Assembly (NCBI GenBank): GCA_045613745.1
Contig: JAZLBP010000007.1
Span: forward strand, 138,742 to 202,741
Reading direction: 5' to 3'
Length of the DNA stretch: 64,000 nt
DNA from: UBA940 sp045613745
GTDB lineage: Bacteria > Bacteroidota > Bacteroidia > Bacteroidales > Rikenellaceae
This document shows positions 17,789-26,139 of this stretch, piece after piece. Every line of letters begins with the position of its first letter. Within the stretch, counting starts at the first letter, position 1. The translations under genes and the position numbers were made by a program. The notes beneath the pieces were generated by a model, which made no database searches, was not told the origin of the DNA, and worked only from the letters and a program-made list of their open reading frames with translations.

Positions 17789-19417
17789 CTACATCATACC
17801 GTCCATTCCCATTGCGGGGTTGGGCATTGCGGGTGCGGGCTCTTTCTTCTCGGCCAACACGCACTCGGTAGTAAGGAACATCGAAGCAATCGAAGCAGCG
17901 TTCTCCAAAGCTACACGGCTTACTTTGGTGGGGTCGATGATACCAGCCTCCAACATATCGCCATACTTGTCGGCACGAGCGTCGTAACCGAACGAACCTT
18001 TGCCCTCGCGTACTTTGTTCACAACTACGCTACCCTCGCCACCAGCGTTGGCAACGATTTGACGCAGAGGCTCCTCGATAGCGCGGCGTACGATTTGGAT
18101 ACCTGTGTTCTCGTCCTCGTTGTCGCCTTTGAGGTTCTCCAAAGCAGCGGTTGCGCGGATGTAAGCAACACCACCACCGGGGATGATACCCTCCTCAACA
18201 GCTGCACGAGTAGCAGCCAGAGCATCGTCAACGCGGTCTTTCTTCTCTTTCATCTCAACCTCCGAGGGAGCACCTACGTAGAGAACTGCAACACCGCCTG
18301 CCAATTTAGCCAGACGCTCTTGGAGTTTCTCGCGGTCGTAGTCCGAAGTGGTGGTCTCGATGTTTTTGCGGATTTGCATAATGCGCGAGTCGATAGCAGC
18401 CTTGTCGCCCAAGCCGTTTACGATAGTGGTATTCTCTTTGGCGATGGTAATCTTCTCGGCCGAACCCAGCATCTCAACGGTTGCTTGGTCGAGTTTCAGA
18501 CCTTTATCCTCCGATACTACAACACCACCTGTCAGGATAGCGATATCCTCCAACATCTCTTTACGACGGTCGCCGAAACCGGGAGCTTTAACAGCAGCGA
18601 TTTTCAGTGCACCACGCATTTTGTTTACTACCAGAGCTGCCAATGCCTCACCATCAACATCCTCGGCAATGATAACCAACGAGCGACCTTGTTGAGCTGC
18701 GGGCTCGAGGACACTCATAATCTCTTTCATGCTCGAGATTTTCTTGTCGGTAATCAGCACGAGGGGACGCTCCATAACAGCCTCCATCTTCTCGGGATCG
18801 GTCATAAAGTAAGCCGAGATGTAACCACGGTCGAATTGCATACCCTCAACCACGTCAACGTAGGTGTCGGTACCTTTCGCCTCCTCAACGGTGATAACGC
18901 CCTCTTTGTTTACTTTGCTCATAGCCTCGGCAATCAGAGCACCGATAGCACGGTCGTTGTTAGCCGAGATGGTAGCCACTTGCTCGATTTTGTCGATGTT
19001 GCCACCAACCTCGCTGCTTTGCTCGCGCAGGTTCTCAACCACAGCGGCAACAGCTTTGTCGATACCGCGTTTCAGGTCCATAGGATTAGCACCTGCGGTA
19101 ACGTTTTTCAGACCCACGCCGATAATCGATTGTGCGAGTACGGTTGCAGTGGTAGTACCGTCACCAGCGTCGTCGTTGGTACGCGAAGCCACCTCTTTAA
19201 CCATTTGTGCGCCCATATTGGCGAATTTGTCTTCGAGCTCGATCTCTTTTGCAACGCTCACACCGTCCTTGGTCATTACGGGCGAACCGAATTTCTTGTC
19301 GATAATCACGTTGCGGCCTTTGGGACCGAGGGTAACTTTCACGGCGTTGCTCAGTGCGTCAACACCTTGTTTGAGGAGCTCACGCGCCTCTACATTATAT
19401 TTAATCTCTTTTGCCAT
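17789..19417 (-). CDS. groL: Chaperonin GroEL (Cpn60)
   Basis: A 542-aa chaperonin subunit forming the 14-mer folding chamber with GroES. The N-terminus AKEIKYNVEARELL, the ATP-binding TLGPKGRNV and DAGDGTTTATVL, and the late signature AAVEEGIIPGGG are intact. The C-terminus ends in a short Gly-Met tail. It is co-transcribed with groES, 14 nt upstream. Confidence 0.98.
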   Translation of the reverse strand: MAKEIKYNVEARELLKQGVDALSNAVKVTLGPKGRNVIIDKKFGSPVMTKDGVSVAKEIELEDKFANMGAQMVKEVASRTNDDAGDGTTTATVLAQSIIGVGLKNVTAGANPMDLKRGIDKAVAAVVENLREQSSEVGGNIDKIEQVATISANNDRAIGALIAEAMSKVNKEGVITVEEAKGTDTYVDVVEGMQFDRGYISAYFMTDPEKMEAVMERPLVLITDKKISSMKEIMSVLEPAAQQGRSLVIIAEDVDGEALAALVVNKMRGALKIAAVKAPGFGDRRKEMLEDIAILTGGVVVSEDKGLKLDQATVEMLGSAEKITIAKENTTIVNGLGDKAAIDSRIMQIRKNIETTTSDYDREKLQERLAKLAGGVAVLYVGAPSEVEMKEKKDRVDDALAATRAAVEEGIIPGGGVAYIRATAALENLKGDNEDENTGIQIVRRAIEEPLRQIVANAGGEGSVVVNKVREGKGSFGYDARADKYGDMLEAGIIDPTKVSRVALENAASIASMFLTTECVLAEKKEPAPAMPNPAMGMDGMM

Positions 19418-19431
19418 TGTAGTGTCTTGTG

Positions 19432-19701
19432 TTAGATGATTGCCAAAATGTCGTTTTGACGCATAATGAGGTAATCTTTACCGTCGACGTTGATTTCGGT
19501 ACCCGAGTATTTGCCATAGAGCACTTGGTCGCCTACTTTCACCTCCATAGTCACCTCTGCGGTGCCGGGGCCTACAGCCACAACTTTACCTGCGAGGGGT
19601 TTCTCTTTTGCGGTATCGGGGATAAACAATCCACCAGCGGTTTTTTCTTCGGCGGGGTTGGGCTCAACCAACACGCGGTCCGAAAGCGGTTTTACGTTCA
19701 T
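19432..19701 (-). CDS. groS: Co-chaperonin GroES (Cpn10)
   Basis: An 89-aa co-chaperonin capping the GroEL ring. It begins MNVKPLSDRVLVEPN and contains the mobile loop around EEKTAGGLFIPDTAKEKP and the roof loop. It is the first gene of the groESL operon. Confidence 0.98.
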   Translation of the reverse strand: MNVKPLSDRVLVEPNPAEEKTAGGLFIPDTAKEKPLAGKVVAVGPGTAEVTMEVKVGDQVLYGKYSGTEINVDGKDYLIMRQNDILAII

Positions 19702-19747
19702 AGTCTTTTGTTGTTTTTATTAGATTAAAATATTTTCGTTGCTTTGA

Positions 19748-19860
19748 TTGACCTAAGTCAAGGGTTTAGTTATCAATCCGTATGCCAAACCCGTTTTTCG
19801 CCTCATTTGTCAGTTTTTTGTTTGGGTGCGACTGCCAAAATGACACACCCACTGACAAAT
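19748..19860 (-). promoter_or_regulatory. groESL upstream control region with several dyads
   Basis: No CIRCE element and no TAnnTTTG box are seen before groES. Instead there is a perfect dyad TTGAC-N4-GTCAA at 19748-19761, an imperfect dyad CTGCCA-AAA-TGACAC at 19832-19846, and flanking inverted repeats ATTTGTCAGT (19805-19814) and ACTGACAAAT (19851-19860). They lie 46-160 nt upstream of the groES start. Regulatory function is inferred. Confidence 0.4.
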
Positions 19861-19861
19861 T

Positions 19862-19897
19862 ACCACAAAAACGAGCCGCACACGAGTCGGCTCGTTT
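19862..19897 (-). terminator. Terminator of the rny transcript
   Basis: Minus strand: stem AAACGAGCC/GGCTCGTTT with an 11-nt loop, ending in a run of five T. It follows the palindromic element behind rny. Confidence 0.75.
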
Positions 19898-19929
19898 CGT
19901 AGAAATGTGTTTGTAATCGGATTACAAGG

Positions 19930-20026
19930 AATTTAATAAGATTGCGAAACGCGAGAAAGCGGAGTTTACCCAGCGTAAATGAGCATTTCGAGCGTGAGCG
20001 TAACGCAGAAAATACCTTATTAAATT
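19930..20026. repeat. Structured palindromic 3'-UTR element, copy 2
   Basis: A 97-bp element with perfect 11-bp outer arms AATTTAATAAG/CTTATTAAATT; the right arm overlaps the rny stop codon (20025-20027). The core strings TTGCGAAACGCGAGAAA and TTTCGAGCGTGAGCG are shared with copy 1. The central hairpin TTTAC-ccagc-GTAAA and the outer arms differ in sequence from copy 1 but keep pairing. Confidence 0.85.
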
Positions 20027-21566
20027 ACTTCGCGTAGCTTACAGCTCTGGTTTCACGAATTACTGTAATCTTGACTTGTCCGGGATAGGTCATCTCGTCT
20101 TGAATCTTCTTGGCAATGTCGCGCGACAGTTGCTCGCTCTCGGCGTCGTTCAGCTTGTCGGCACCTACAATAACCCTCAACTCGCGACCAGCCTGAATAG
20201 CATAGGTCTTCATTACGCCGGGGTACGATTGTGCGATGTCCTCCATCTCTTTCAGACGTTTGATGTACGACTCAACAACCTCGCGGCGAGCACCGGGACG
20301 TGCACCCGAAATTGCGTCACACACCTGAACAATGGGGGCAATAAGCGAAGTCATCTCGGCCTCGTCGTGGTGCGAACCGATAGCATTGCAGATGTCGGGA
20401 CGCTCCTTGTACTTCTCAGCCAACTTCATACCAATAATTGCGTGCGGCAGCTCGGGCTCGTCATCGGGCACCTTACCAATATCGTGCAACAGACCTGCGC
20501 GACGGGCAGTCTTGGCGTTCAAGCCCAGCTCCGAAGCCATAATACCACACAGGTTTGCAGTTTCGCGTGCGTGTTGCAACAGGTTTTGGCCATACGACGA
20601 ACGGTATTTCATCTTACCAATCAGACGGATAAGCTCGGGGTGCAGGTTGTGGATACCCAAGTCGATTGCGGTACGTTTACCAACCTCGGCAATCTCGTCC
20701 TCGATTTGACGGGTAACTTTGGCAACAACCACCTCGATGGGTGCGGGGTGGATACGACCATCCGACACAAGTTGGTGCAGAGCCAGACGTGCAATCTCGC
20801 GACGTACGGGGTCAAAGCCCGACAGAATGATAGCCTCGGGGGTGTCGTCAACGATAATCTCAACACCGGTTGCAGCCTCCAAAGCGCGGATATTACGACC
20901 CTCGCGACCGATAATGCGGCCTTTAACCTCGTCGTTATCAATATTGAACACGGTTACGGCGTTCTCCACTGCTGTCTCGGTAGCTACGCGTTGGATGGTT
21001 TGAATCACAATGCGTTTTGCCTCCTTGCCTGCGGTCATTTTGGCCTCCTCGATGGTGTCGTTCACATAGGTTGCGGCCTCGGCACGAGCCTCGGCTTTCA
21101 TATTGTCCATCAACAACTCTTTGGCTTGCTCGCTGCTCATACCGCCGATTTGCTCCAACAGAGTGTTTTGCTCCTTGATGGTTTGGGCGAGCTCCTCCTT
21201 ACGTTTCTCGATTTGCGCAAGTTGTTGATTCAGGCTCTCTTTTTGTTTGTCGAGTTCGCTGTTTTTGCGGTCGAGTTCGCGTTGTTTGTTTTGCAATCCC
21301 TCTTCCACTTGTTTGGCGCGTTGCTCGCGTTGGTCCACCTTCGAATTGCGCTCGTTGACGTTGCGCTCGTGCTCACTCTTGAGTTGAATGAACTTCTCTT
21401 TGGCTTGCAGAATTTTCTCCTTCTTTATTACTTCTCCTTGGGCTTCCGCCTCTTTGAGAATGGCTTCACGCTTAGCTGCGGTGGACTTGTTCACCCCGAA
21501 GTAGGTGAGCAGACCCACAACCACAGCCGACACGGCAGCCGATGCTATTATCCATAATGTAGTCAT
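20025..21566 (-). CDS. rny: Ribonuclease Y
   Basis: A 513-aa membrane-anchored endoribonuclease that initiates mRNA decay. Residues about 4-23 form one transmembrane anchor. Residues 30-145 are a long Lys/Glu/Gln-rich coiled coil. A KH domain lies around 205-270 (GRIIGREGRNIRALE), followed by the HD metal-binding domain with HDIGK and GSHHDE. The length matches the family. It follows the probable 6S RNA and zapA on the same strand. Confidence 0.97.
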   Translation of the reverse strand: MTTLWIIASAAVSAVVVGLLTYFGVNKSTAAKREAILKEAEAQGEVIKKEKILQAKEKFIQLKSEHERNVNERNSKVDQREQRAKQVEEGLQNKQRELDRKNSELDKQKESLNQQLAQIEKRKEELAQTIKEQNTLLEQIGGMSSEQAKELLMDNMKAEARAEAATYVNDTIEEAKMTAGKEAKRIVIQTIQRVATETAVENAVTVFNIDNDEVKGRIIGREGRNIRALEAATGVEIIVDDTPEAIILSGFDPVRREIARLALHQLVSDGRIHPAPIEVVVAKVTRQIEDEIAEVGKRTAIDLGIHNLHPELIRLIGKMKYRSSYGQNLLQHARETANLCGIMASELGLNAKTARRAGLLHDIGKVPDDEPELPHAIIGMKLAEKYKERPDICNAIGSHHDEAEMTSLIAPIVQVCDAISGARPGARREVVESYIKRLKEMEDIAQSYPGVMKTYAIQAGRELRVIVGADKLNDAESEQLSRDIAKKIQDEMTYPGQVKITVIRETRAVSYAK

Positions 21567-21617
21567 AAGTTTTAATTTAGATCGGTTAAGTTTATATTAT
21601 ATGGTTTGTTATGGTCA

Positions 21618-21795
21618 CAAAAAAACCGCATAGGTAATTCCTTGATGGTTTGACGAATCTCCGATAAGTCAATGTGTGAGGCCTCCTGCGAGTATCGCAA
21701 ACGTCCAATGGTGCAGCGGATGCACACCTCGCCCGAAGGCGCGGTTAAGGCCTGTTTTTGAAACACAGAGCGAACCTCAAGAAGTTAATAATTTG
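21618..21795 (-). ncRNA. ssrS: Probable 6S RNA (ssrS)
   Basis: About 180 nt between zapA and rny form a long hairpin-like RNA on the minus strand. The closing stem is CTTGAGGTT (about 21773-21781) with AACC-A-TCAAG (21641-21650). A second helix, AGGCC/GGCCT, and a terminal GGTG..CACC-type arm lie inside, with bulged regions between. The 3' end runs into a run of seven T at about 21619-21625. From memory, 6S RNA is often found next to zapA, including in Bacteroidetes. The identification rests on shape and position and needs a covariance-model test. Confidence 0.5.
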
Positions 21796-21911
21796 TTAAG
21801 TTTCGCAAAGCTGTAAGGAATTCTATGCGGGTATCAATGGTTTTGGTTAAGAACCTCGGAGTCGCAACCGACTCCCTGTTGTATTGCGTTATAGGAGTAG
21901 TCCTTCGGAGC
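21796..21911. other. Spacer between zapA and the probable 6S RNA
   Basis: It contains a 7-bp hairpin GGAGTCG-GTTG-CGACTCC (about 21867-21884) on the minus strand, without a following T-run, and an ACCTC/GGTT-rich stretch. No gene is seen. Confidence 0.4.
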
Positions 21912-22193
21912 TTACAACTCGTCCAGATACTCGTCTATGGTGTTTTCGAGTTCGCCCAAACGGTCAATATCTTCGCCCAGACTGCGGCTTTGTTTGAGTT
22001 TGAGATTCTCCATACTGAGTGCGAGCGCTGCCATTGCAAGATGATCCTTTTGCGGAAGGTTAATCTTGTTGCACAATGCGATTTGTTCGTTCACTTGGCG
22101 CTCAGCTCTACGATATATCTCCTCCTCGGCCGCTTCAATGGTGAAAGGGTAGATTCCACCTGCGATTTTGAGAGTTATAGACAATTTCGACAT
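21912..22193 (-). CDS. zapA: Cell division protein ZapA
   Basis: A 93-aa FtsZ-ring-associated protein. The N-terminal half, MSKLSITLKIAGGIYPFTIE, forms the ZapA head; the C-terminal half from about residue 50 is a coiled coil ending in ELENTIDEYLDEL. It bundles FtsZ filaments. The start at 22193 is preferred because an upstream in-frame ATG adds 15 non-homologous residues that overlap the preceding gene. Confidence 0.88.
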   Translation of the reverse strand: MSKLSITLKIAGGIYPFTIEAAEEEIYRRAERQVNEQIALCNKINLPQKDHLAMAALALSMENLKLKQSRSLGEDIDRLGELENTIDEYLDEL

Positions 22194-22204
22194 ACACTGT
22201 TGTT

Positions 22205-22501
22205 TTATTTTTGTTCGGCAGCAAGCATAGCTATACACTCATCAACCTCCCGCACAAGCCGGTTGATTCGCGCTTTGGCAGCACGCTTGTCGGATTTGTC
22301 GCCAGCGAGAGCCGCGTTGAGTTTGACGCGCGAGAGCTCTTTTTCGAGTTCGCTCACACGTTTTTGCAGGCTGCGGTTGTCGCTACGTAGTTTATCCCTT
22401 TGGGCAGTGAGTTCGCCACATTGTGCACGCAGGCTGCGATTGTCGTCGATGATTCGTGCGACCTTCGCTTCGATGCTGGGTATGATGGGGTTTACTGCCA
22501 T
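22205..22501 (-). CDS. Small coiled-coil protein, probable ZapA partner
   Basis: A 98-aa soluble protein. Residues about 15-60 form a continuous heptad coiled coil (RSLRAQCGELTAQRDKL...), followed by a basic helix and a short C-terminal helix. It lies 11 nt upstream of zapA and shares its -7 box at 22532-22539. A ZapB-like or FtsZ-ring role is inferred only from neighbourhood and shape. Confidence 0.75.
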   Translation of the reverse strand: MAVNPIIPSIEAKVARIIDDNRSLRAQCGELTAQRDKLRSDNRSLQKRVSELEKELSRVKLNAALAGDKSDKRAAKARINRLVREVDECIAMLAAEQK

Positions 22502-22531
22502 AGGGCCACTTTTTTACAGTTTATACATTCA

Positions 22532-22539
22532 CAAAGATA
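22532..22539 (-). promoter_or_regulatory. -7 box for the coiled-coil/zapA operon
   Basis: Minus-strand TATCTTTG, 30 nt before the ATG at 22501. Confidence 0.6.
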
Positions 22540-22627
22540 GTTTTTTTTTCGCTACCTTATACTTTTAAAGTCATTTTTTTTCGTTTCGGAGTGCAGTTTT
22601 ATGTTTTGGCGCTCAATTCGGGGCAAC

Positions 22628-22673
22628 AAAAAACAGCCCGAAACGGCGCGCATTGGCACCGCTATCGGGCTGT
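22628..22673 (-). terminator. Terminator of the ftsY-rimO transcript
   Basis: Minus strand: stem ACAGCCCGA/TCGGGCTGT closing a GC-rich loop, followed by a run of six T. A second hairpin built on CTGCGC/GCGCAG lies between it and the rimO stop (about 22682-22718). Confidence 0.8.
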
Positions 22674-22718
22674 GGCTTTGGAAGGTAAGCACTGCGCATC
22701 CGTTGCGCAGACCCTACC

Positions 22719-24008
22719 TTAAATCAGTTCGGCCACCAAATCATATTCATCGGCCTCCACAATGCGAACATTGTAGAAACATCCGCGGCGCAAACGTTTT
22801 TCGGTGATGATTTCGATTTCGGTGTCCACCTCGGGCGAGTCGTATTGCGAGCGAGCAACCCAGCGGCCATCCACCTTGCCATCGACAATCACACGCTCCA
22901 CGCGACCCTCGCGCGAGGCATTGTAGTTGTACGAAATGGCGCTTTGCAGCTGCATAATCTCGTCGGCACGCGCTTGTTTCACGTCGTCGGGCACATCATC
23001 GGTCAACTTCTCGGCCGAATAGGTTCCCTCCTCTGCCGAGTAGGTAAACACACCCAGACGCTCGAACTTCGCCTCGCGTACAAACTCCTTCAACTCCTCG
23101 AAATCGGCCTCGGTCTCGCCGGGATAACCCACCAGCATTGTGGTGCGGATAGCCAGGTCGGGAATCGCAGCCCTCAGGTCGGCAATCAGTTTGATGGTAC
23201 CCGCCTTGTCGATGGCGCGTTTCATACTGCGCAGCTGGTTGTCCGAGATGTGTTGCAGAGGAATATCGAGGTATTTGCAAATCTTGGGCTCGTCGCGCAT
23301 CACCTCAATCACATCAGCAGGGAATCCTGCGGGGTAGGCGTAGTGCAGACGAATCCACTCGATGCCCTCGACCTTGCACAGCTCACGCAACAGCGGTGCC
23401 AACATTCGCTTGCCATAGAGGTCGATGCCGTAGTAGGTAGTATCTTGTGCGATGACCATAATCTCGCGTACACCACGCGCCGCAAGTTTGCGAGCCTCCT
23501 CAATCACCTGCTCCATAGGCACCGAGACGTGTCCGCCACGAATCAGCGGAATGGCGCAGTAGCCGCAACGACGGTCGCAACCCTCGGCGATTTTCAGGTA
23601 AGCATAGTGCGAAGGGGTTGTCAGCACGCGCTCGGTCTCAACCTCGGCTTTGCGCTCGACGCCCAGCGCCTCCAACACTCCGTCAAAGGTCTTCACACCG
23701 AAGAACTCGTCCACCTCGGGAATCTCGGCGCGCAGCTCGTCGGCATAGCGCTCCGACAGACATCCCATCACAAAGAGTCGCTCGATGCGTCCCGCACTTT
23801 TGGCTGCGGCAAACGACAGAATGGTCTCGATGCTCTCGGTCTTGGCATCGTTGATAAAGCCGCAGGTGTTGATTACCACCACCTTGGCGCGTGTAGAGTT
23901 GCTGTCGAAAGTAACTTGCCAGCCCGCAGCCTCGGCTTGTGCCATCATATGCTCCGAATCGACAACGTTCTTGGAGCAACCCAGTGTCACGACATTTATA
24001 AGTTTCAT
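22719..24008 (-). CDS. rimO: Ribosomal protein S12 methylthiotransferase RimO
   Basis: A 429-aa radical-SAM enzyme that adds a methylthio group to the conserved Asp of ribosomal protein S12. The N-terminal UPF0004 domain has the three cluster cysteines C11, C49 and C83. The radical-SAM motif is C144xxxC148xxC151 (AEGCDRRCGYC). A TRAM domain forms the last 70 residues. It lies 12 nt downstream of ftsY in one operon. Confidence 0.96.
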   Translation of the reverse strand: MKLINVVTLGCSKNVVDSEHMMAQAEAAGWQVTFDSNSTRAKVVVINTCGFINDAKTESIETILSFAAAKSAGRIERLFVMGCLSERYADELRAEIPEVDEFFGVKTFDGVLEALGVERKAEVETERVLTTPSHYAYLKIAEGCDRRCGYCAIPLIRGGHVSVPMEQVIEEARKLAARGVREIMVIAQDTTYYGIDLYGKRMLAPLLRELCKVEGIEWIRLHYAYPAGFPADVIEVMRDEPKICKYLDIPLQHISDNQLRSMKRAIDKAGTIKLIADLRAAIPDLAIRTTMLVGYPGETEADFEELKEFVREAKFERLGVFTYSAEEGTYSAEKLTDDVPDDVKQARADEIMQLQSAISYNYNASREGRVERVIVDGKVDGRWVARSQYDSPEVDTEIEIITEKRLRRGCFYNVRIVEADEYDLVAELI

Positions 24009-24020
24009 AGAGTCTTCCTC

Positions 24021-25013
24021 CTAATCAAAAAGTGCTTTTACAAACTCCTCGCGGTCGAAGATGCGAAGTTGGTCGATACCCTCGCCAATACCAATGTAGT
24101 GAACAGGCACCTTGAATCGGTCACTGATACCAATCACCACACCACCTTTGGCTGTTCCATCCAGTTTGGTGATAGCCAGCGAGTTCACCTTCGTTGCCGA
24201 GGTAAATTGTTTTGCTTGCTCAAAGGCGTTTTGGCCAGTGCTACCATCGAGCACCAACATCACCTCGTGAGGTGCGTCGGGGATAATTTTACCCATCACG
24301 TTGCGAATCTTCGAGAGCTCGTTCATCAGACCCACCTTGTTGTGCAGACGGCCCGCGGTGTCAATCAGCACCACGTCGGCACCATTGGCAACGGCACTTT
24401 TGAGCGTGTCATACGCAACGCTCGCAGGGTCGGAACCCATCTCTTGGCGAATCATAGTGGCACCCGCGCGCTCGGCCCACACTGCAAGTTGGTCAATAGC
24501 CGCAGCACGGAAGGTGTCCGCAGCACCGATATATACCTTTTTGCCTGCACGCACAAGTTGTGCCGCGAGTTTGCCGATAGTGGTGGTCTTGCCCGCGCCA
24601 TTGACGCCCACAACCATCACCACATAGGGCTCGCCCTCGCGCATAGGCAGACCGAAGTTCTCTTGACTCTCGGCGCTCTCCTGCAACAGAGCCGCAATCT
24701 CGCCACGCAGGATACCCTGCAACTCGGCGGTATTCATATATTTGTCACGTGCTACGCGCTCCTCGATGCGCTCGATGATGCGTACGGTGGTCTCGACACC
24801 CACGTCCGAGGTAATCAACACCTCTTCGAGTTGGTCCAGCACCACGTCGTCCACCTTGTCGCGACCTGCTACGGCACGCGCAAGTTTCGAGAAGAAACCC
24901 TGCTTGGTTTTCTCCAAACCCTGGCTGAGTTCCTCCTGCTGTTGCACCTCAACGAGTGCATCCTCTTGTTTTGCTTCCTCCTTCTTGCGGCGGAAAATAT
25001 CGAACAATCCCAT
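24021..25013 (-). CDS. ftsY: Signal recognition particle receptor FtsY
   Basis: A 330-aa SRP GTPase that docks SRP-ribosome complexes to the membrane translocon. A short charged N-terminal region (FRRKKEEAKQED) replaces the long acidic A domain of E. coli. The NG domain has GVNGAGKTT (G1), DTAGR (G3) and TKLDGTAKGG (G4/G5). It is the first gene of the ftsY-rimO pair. Confidence 0.97.
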   Translation of the reverse strand: MGLFDIFRRKKEEAKQEDALVEVQQQEELSQGLEKTKQGFFSKLARAVAGRDKVDDVVLDQLEEVLITSDVGVETTVRIIERIEERVARDKYMNTAELQGILRGEIAALLQESAESQENFGLPMREGEPYVVMVVGVNGAGKTTTIGKLAAQLVRAGKKVYIGAADTFRAAAIDQLAVWAERAGATMIRQEMGSDPASVAYDTLKSAVANGADVVLIDTAGRLHNKVGLMNELSKIRNVMGKIIPDAPHEVMLVLDGSTGQNAFEQAKQFTSATKVNSLAITKLDGTAKGGVVIGISDRFKVPVHYIGIGEGIDQLRIFDREEFVKALFD

Positions 25014-25087
25014 AAGTTTTTCGTTTGTTTATACGCCACAAAATTAACTATTTCTGCGCAACTTTAAAAAATCCACCGAAAAAATGC

Positions 25088-25095
25088 TACTTTTG
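25088..25095 (+). promoter_or_regulatory. -7 box for the barrel protein gene
   Basis: TACTTTTG, 24 nt before the ATG at 25120. Confidence 0.5.
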
Positions 25096-25119
25096 TAGTC
25101 GGACTAAACATTTTTTGCT

Positions 25120-25854
25120 ATGAAAAAACTCCTCATACTGCTCGCAACCCTTGTGGGAGCAGCCACACTCTCGGCCCAAAACTACACCGAGGCGACTACC
25201 ATCACCAGCGCAATGGCCTCCGCAAACGACGAGGTCGAAGCCACATCACTCGCCCCCGAAGTGTCGCGTGCCGTGGTGCTCCGCGCATCGGGCAACTTCT
25301 CGATGGTCAATATCCACTTTACCGAGTATCCCAACCGCTTTCAACTTGGTGGCGGCGCAACCCTCTCGGCTGCATACGAACACCCTATTGCTCCCCGTAT
25401 GCTGATTGGCGCAGGCGCAGGTGCCTCGATTGAGAAGGTCACCGCTCGCGACAAGAGTTACTACTATCGCAACCTCACAATGAGTTCGGTTTATGCCGAG
25501 GTGTACTACAACTTTATTGCAGAGTGCGGCTTTTTCATAAATCTCGGAATTCAAGGCGGTTACGCACCTCCCATCCTGTCGCTCACCGCGGCTCCCGACT
25601 ACGAGGGCGGCCTTAAAGTCCGTCGTTTGAGCCCCTACCAAAGCAAGGCCGGCAATGTGTGGTTCCTGGGTCGTATTGGCCGCAATTTCGGCAAGTGGGA
25701 AGTGGCATTGTCGTTGCGCTATGCACTGCTGTCGCCCTTTGGTGAAGCGTTCCCCTACCCTATGCTGACAGCCGAGCAGGAGAGTGCCTACCGCGATGTG
25801 CGTTCGCGCCACCTCGCTGCGGGAGTCAGCGTCGGCTACCGCTTGGAGTGGTAG
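25120..25854 (+). CDS. Small outer-membrane beta-barrel protein, unknown role
   Basis: A 244-aa exported protein. The signal peptide MKKLLILLATLVGAATLSAQ is cut after Ala19. The mature part shows alternating hydrophobic strands with glycine-rich turns (LGGGATLSAAYEH, LIGAGAGASIE, FLGRIGRNFGKWEVALSLRY) and ends 'AAGVSVGYRLEW', an aromatic-ended final strand. An eight- to ten-stranded barrel of the OmpW/OprF kind is inferred. I do not recognise the family. It stands alone between ftsY (divergent) and tRNA-Arg. Confidence 0.7.
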   Translation: MKKLLILLATLVGAATLSAQNYTEATTITSAMASANDEVEATSLAPEVSRAVVLRASGNFSMVNIHFTEYPNRFQLGGGATLSAAYEHPIAPRMLIGAGAGASIEKVTARDKSYYYRNLTMSSVYAEVYYNFIAECGFFINLGIQGGYAPPILSLTAAPDYEGGLKVRRLSPYQSKAGNVWFLGRIGRNFGKWEVALSLRYALLSPFGEAFPYPMLTAEQESAYRDVRSRHLAAGVSVGYRLEW

Positions 25855-25944
25855 AGTGCCGCGCCTTTGATACTCCTTGCCGCGTGTAACGATGATTTTT
25901 GTCGGGCCCGCGGCCAAAAATTTGGAAAAACTGAAAACAATTCC

Positions 25945-25952
25945 TACATTTG
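25945..25952 (+). promoter_or_regulatory. -7 box for tRNA-Arg
   Basis: TACATTTG with TTG 20 nt upstream (25922-25924). The predicted start is a few nt before the tRNA. Confidence 0.65.
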
Positions 25953-25963
25953 CACCGCAAGTT

Positions 25964-26037
25964 GGTTCCGTAGCTCAGTTGGATAGAGCAACAGCCTTCT
26001 AAGCTGTGGGTCGTGGGTTCGAATCCCGCCGGAATCA
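25964..26037 (+). tRNA. tRNA-Arg (anticodon UCU)
   Basis: A 74-nt cloverleaf. The acceptor stem is GGTTCCG/CGGAATC (one G-T pair) with discriminator A. The anticodon stem ACAGC/GCTGT has loop CTTCTAA, so the anticodon is TCT, reading AGA. The T-arm is GGGTTCGAATCCC. CCA is not encoded. Remnants of an integrated element lie downstream. Confidence 0.96.
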
Positions 26038-26062
26038 CGAGCGATTTTATCGCAGCAATAAG

Positions 26063-26085
26063 AGCCACTCTTCGGAGTGGCTTTT
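26063..26085 (+). terminator. Terminator of tRNA-Arg
   Basis: Stem AGCCACTC/GAGTGGCT with a TTCG tetraloop, followed by TTTT. The T-tract is also the outer edge of the large palindrome that follows. Confidence 0.8.
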
Positions 26086-26139
26086 GTTGTATATGCAACC
26101 GTGGGAGTTTACTCACAGACGGTTGCATATACAACAAAA
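26082..26139. repeat. Perfect 21-bp inverted repeat behind tRNA-Arg
   Basis: The arm 26082-26102 is exactly complementary to 26119-26139. The 16-nt spacer itself can pair (GAGT with ACTC), so nearly all 58 bp are palindromic. It is followed by A rather than T, so it is not a normal terminator for plus-strand transcription. Confidence 0.85.

Noticed and set aside
17783..19435. 550-aa plus-strand ORF
   Set aside because: Antisense of groEL; same codon-bias effect.
21572..21766. 64-aa minus-strand ORF between zapA and rny
   Set aside because: It lies inside the predicted structured RNA, and its ATG is within a stem. No protein-like conservation can be seen.
22845..25067. 740-aa plus-strand ORF
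   Set aside because: Antisense of rimO and ftsY; no signal, domain or promoter.
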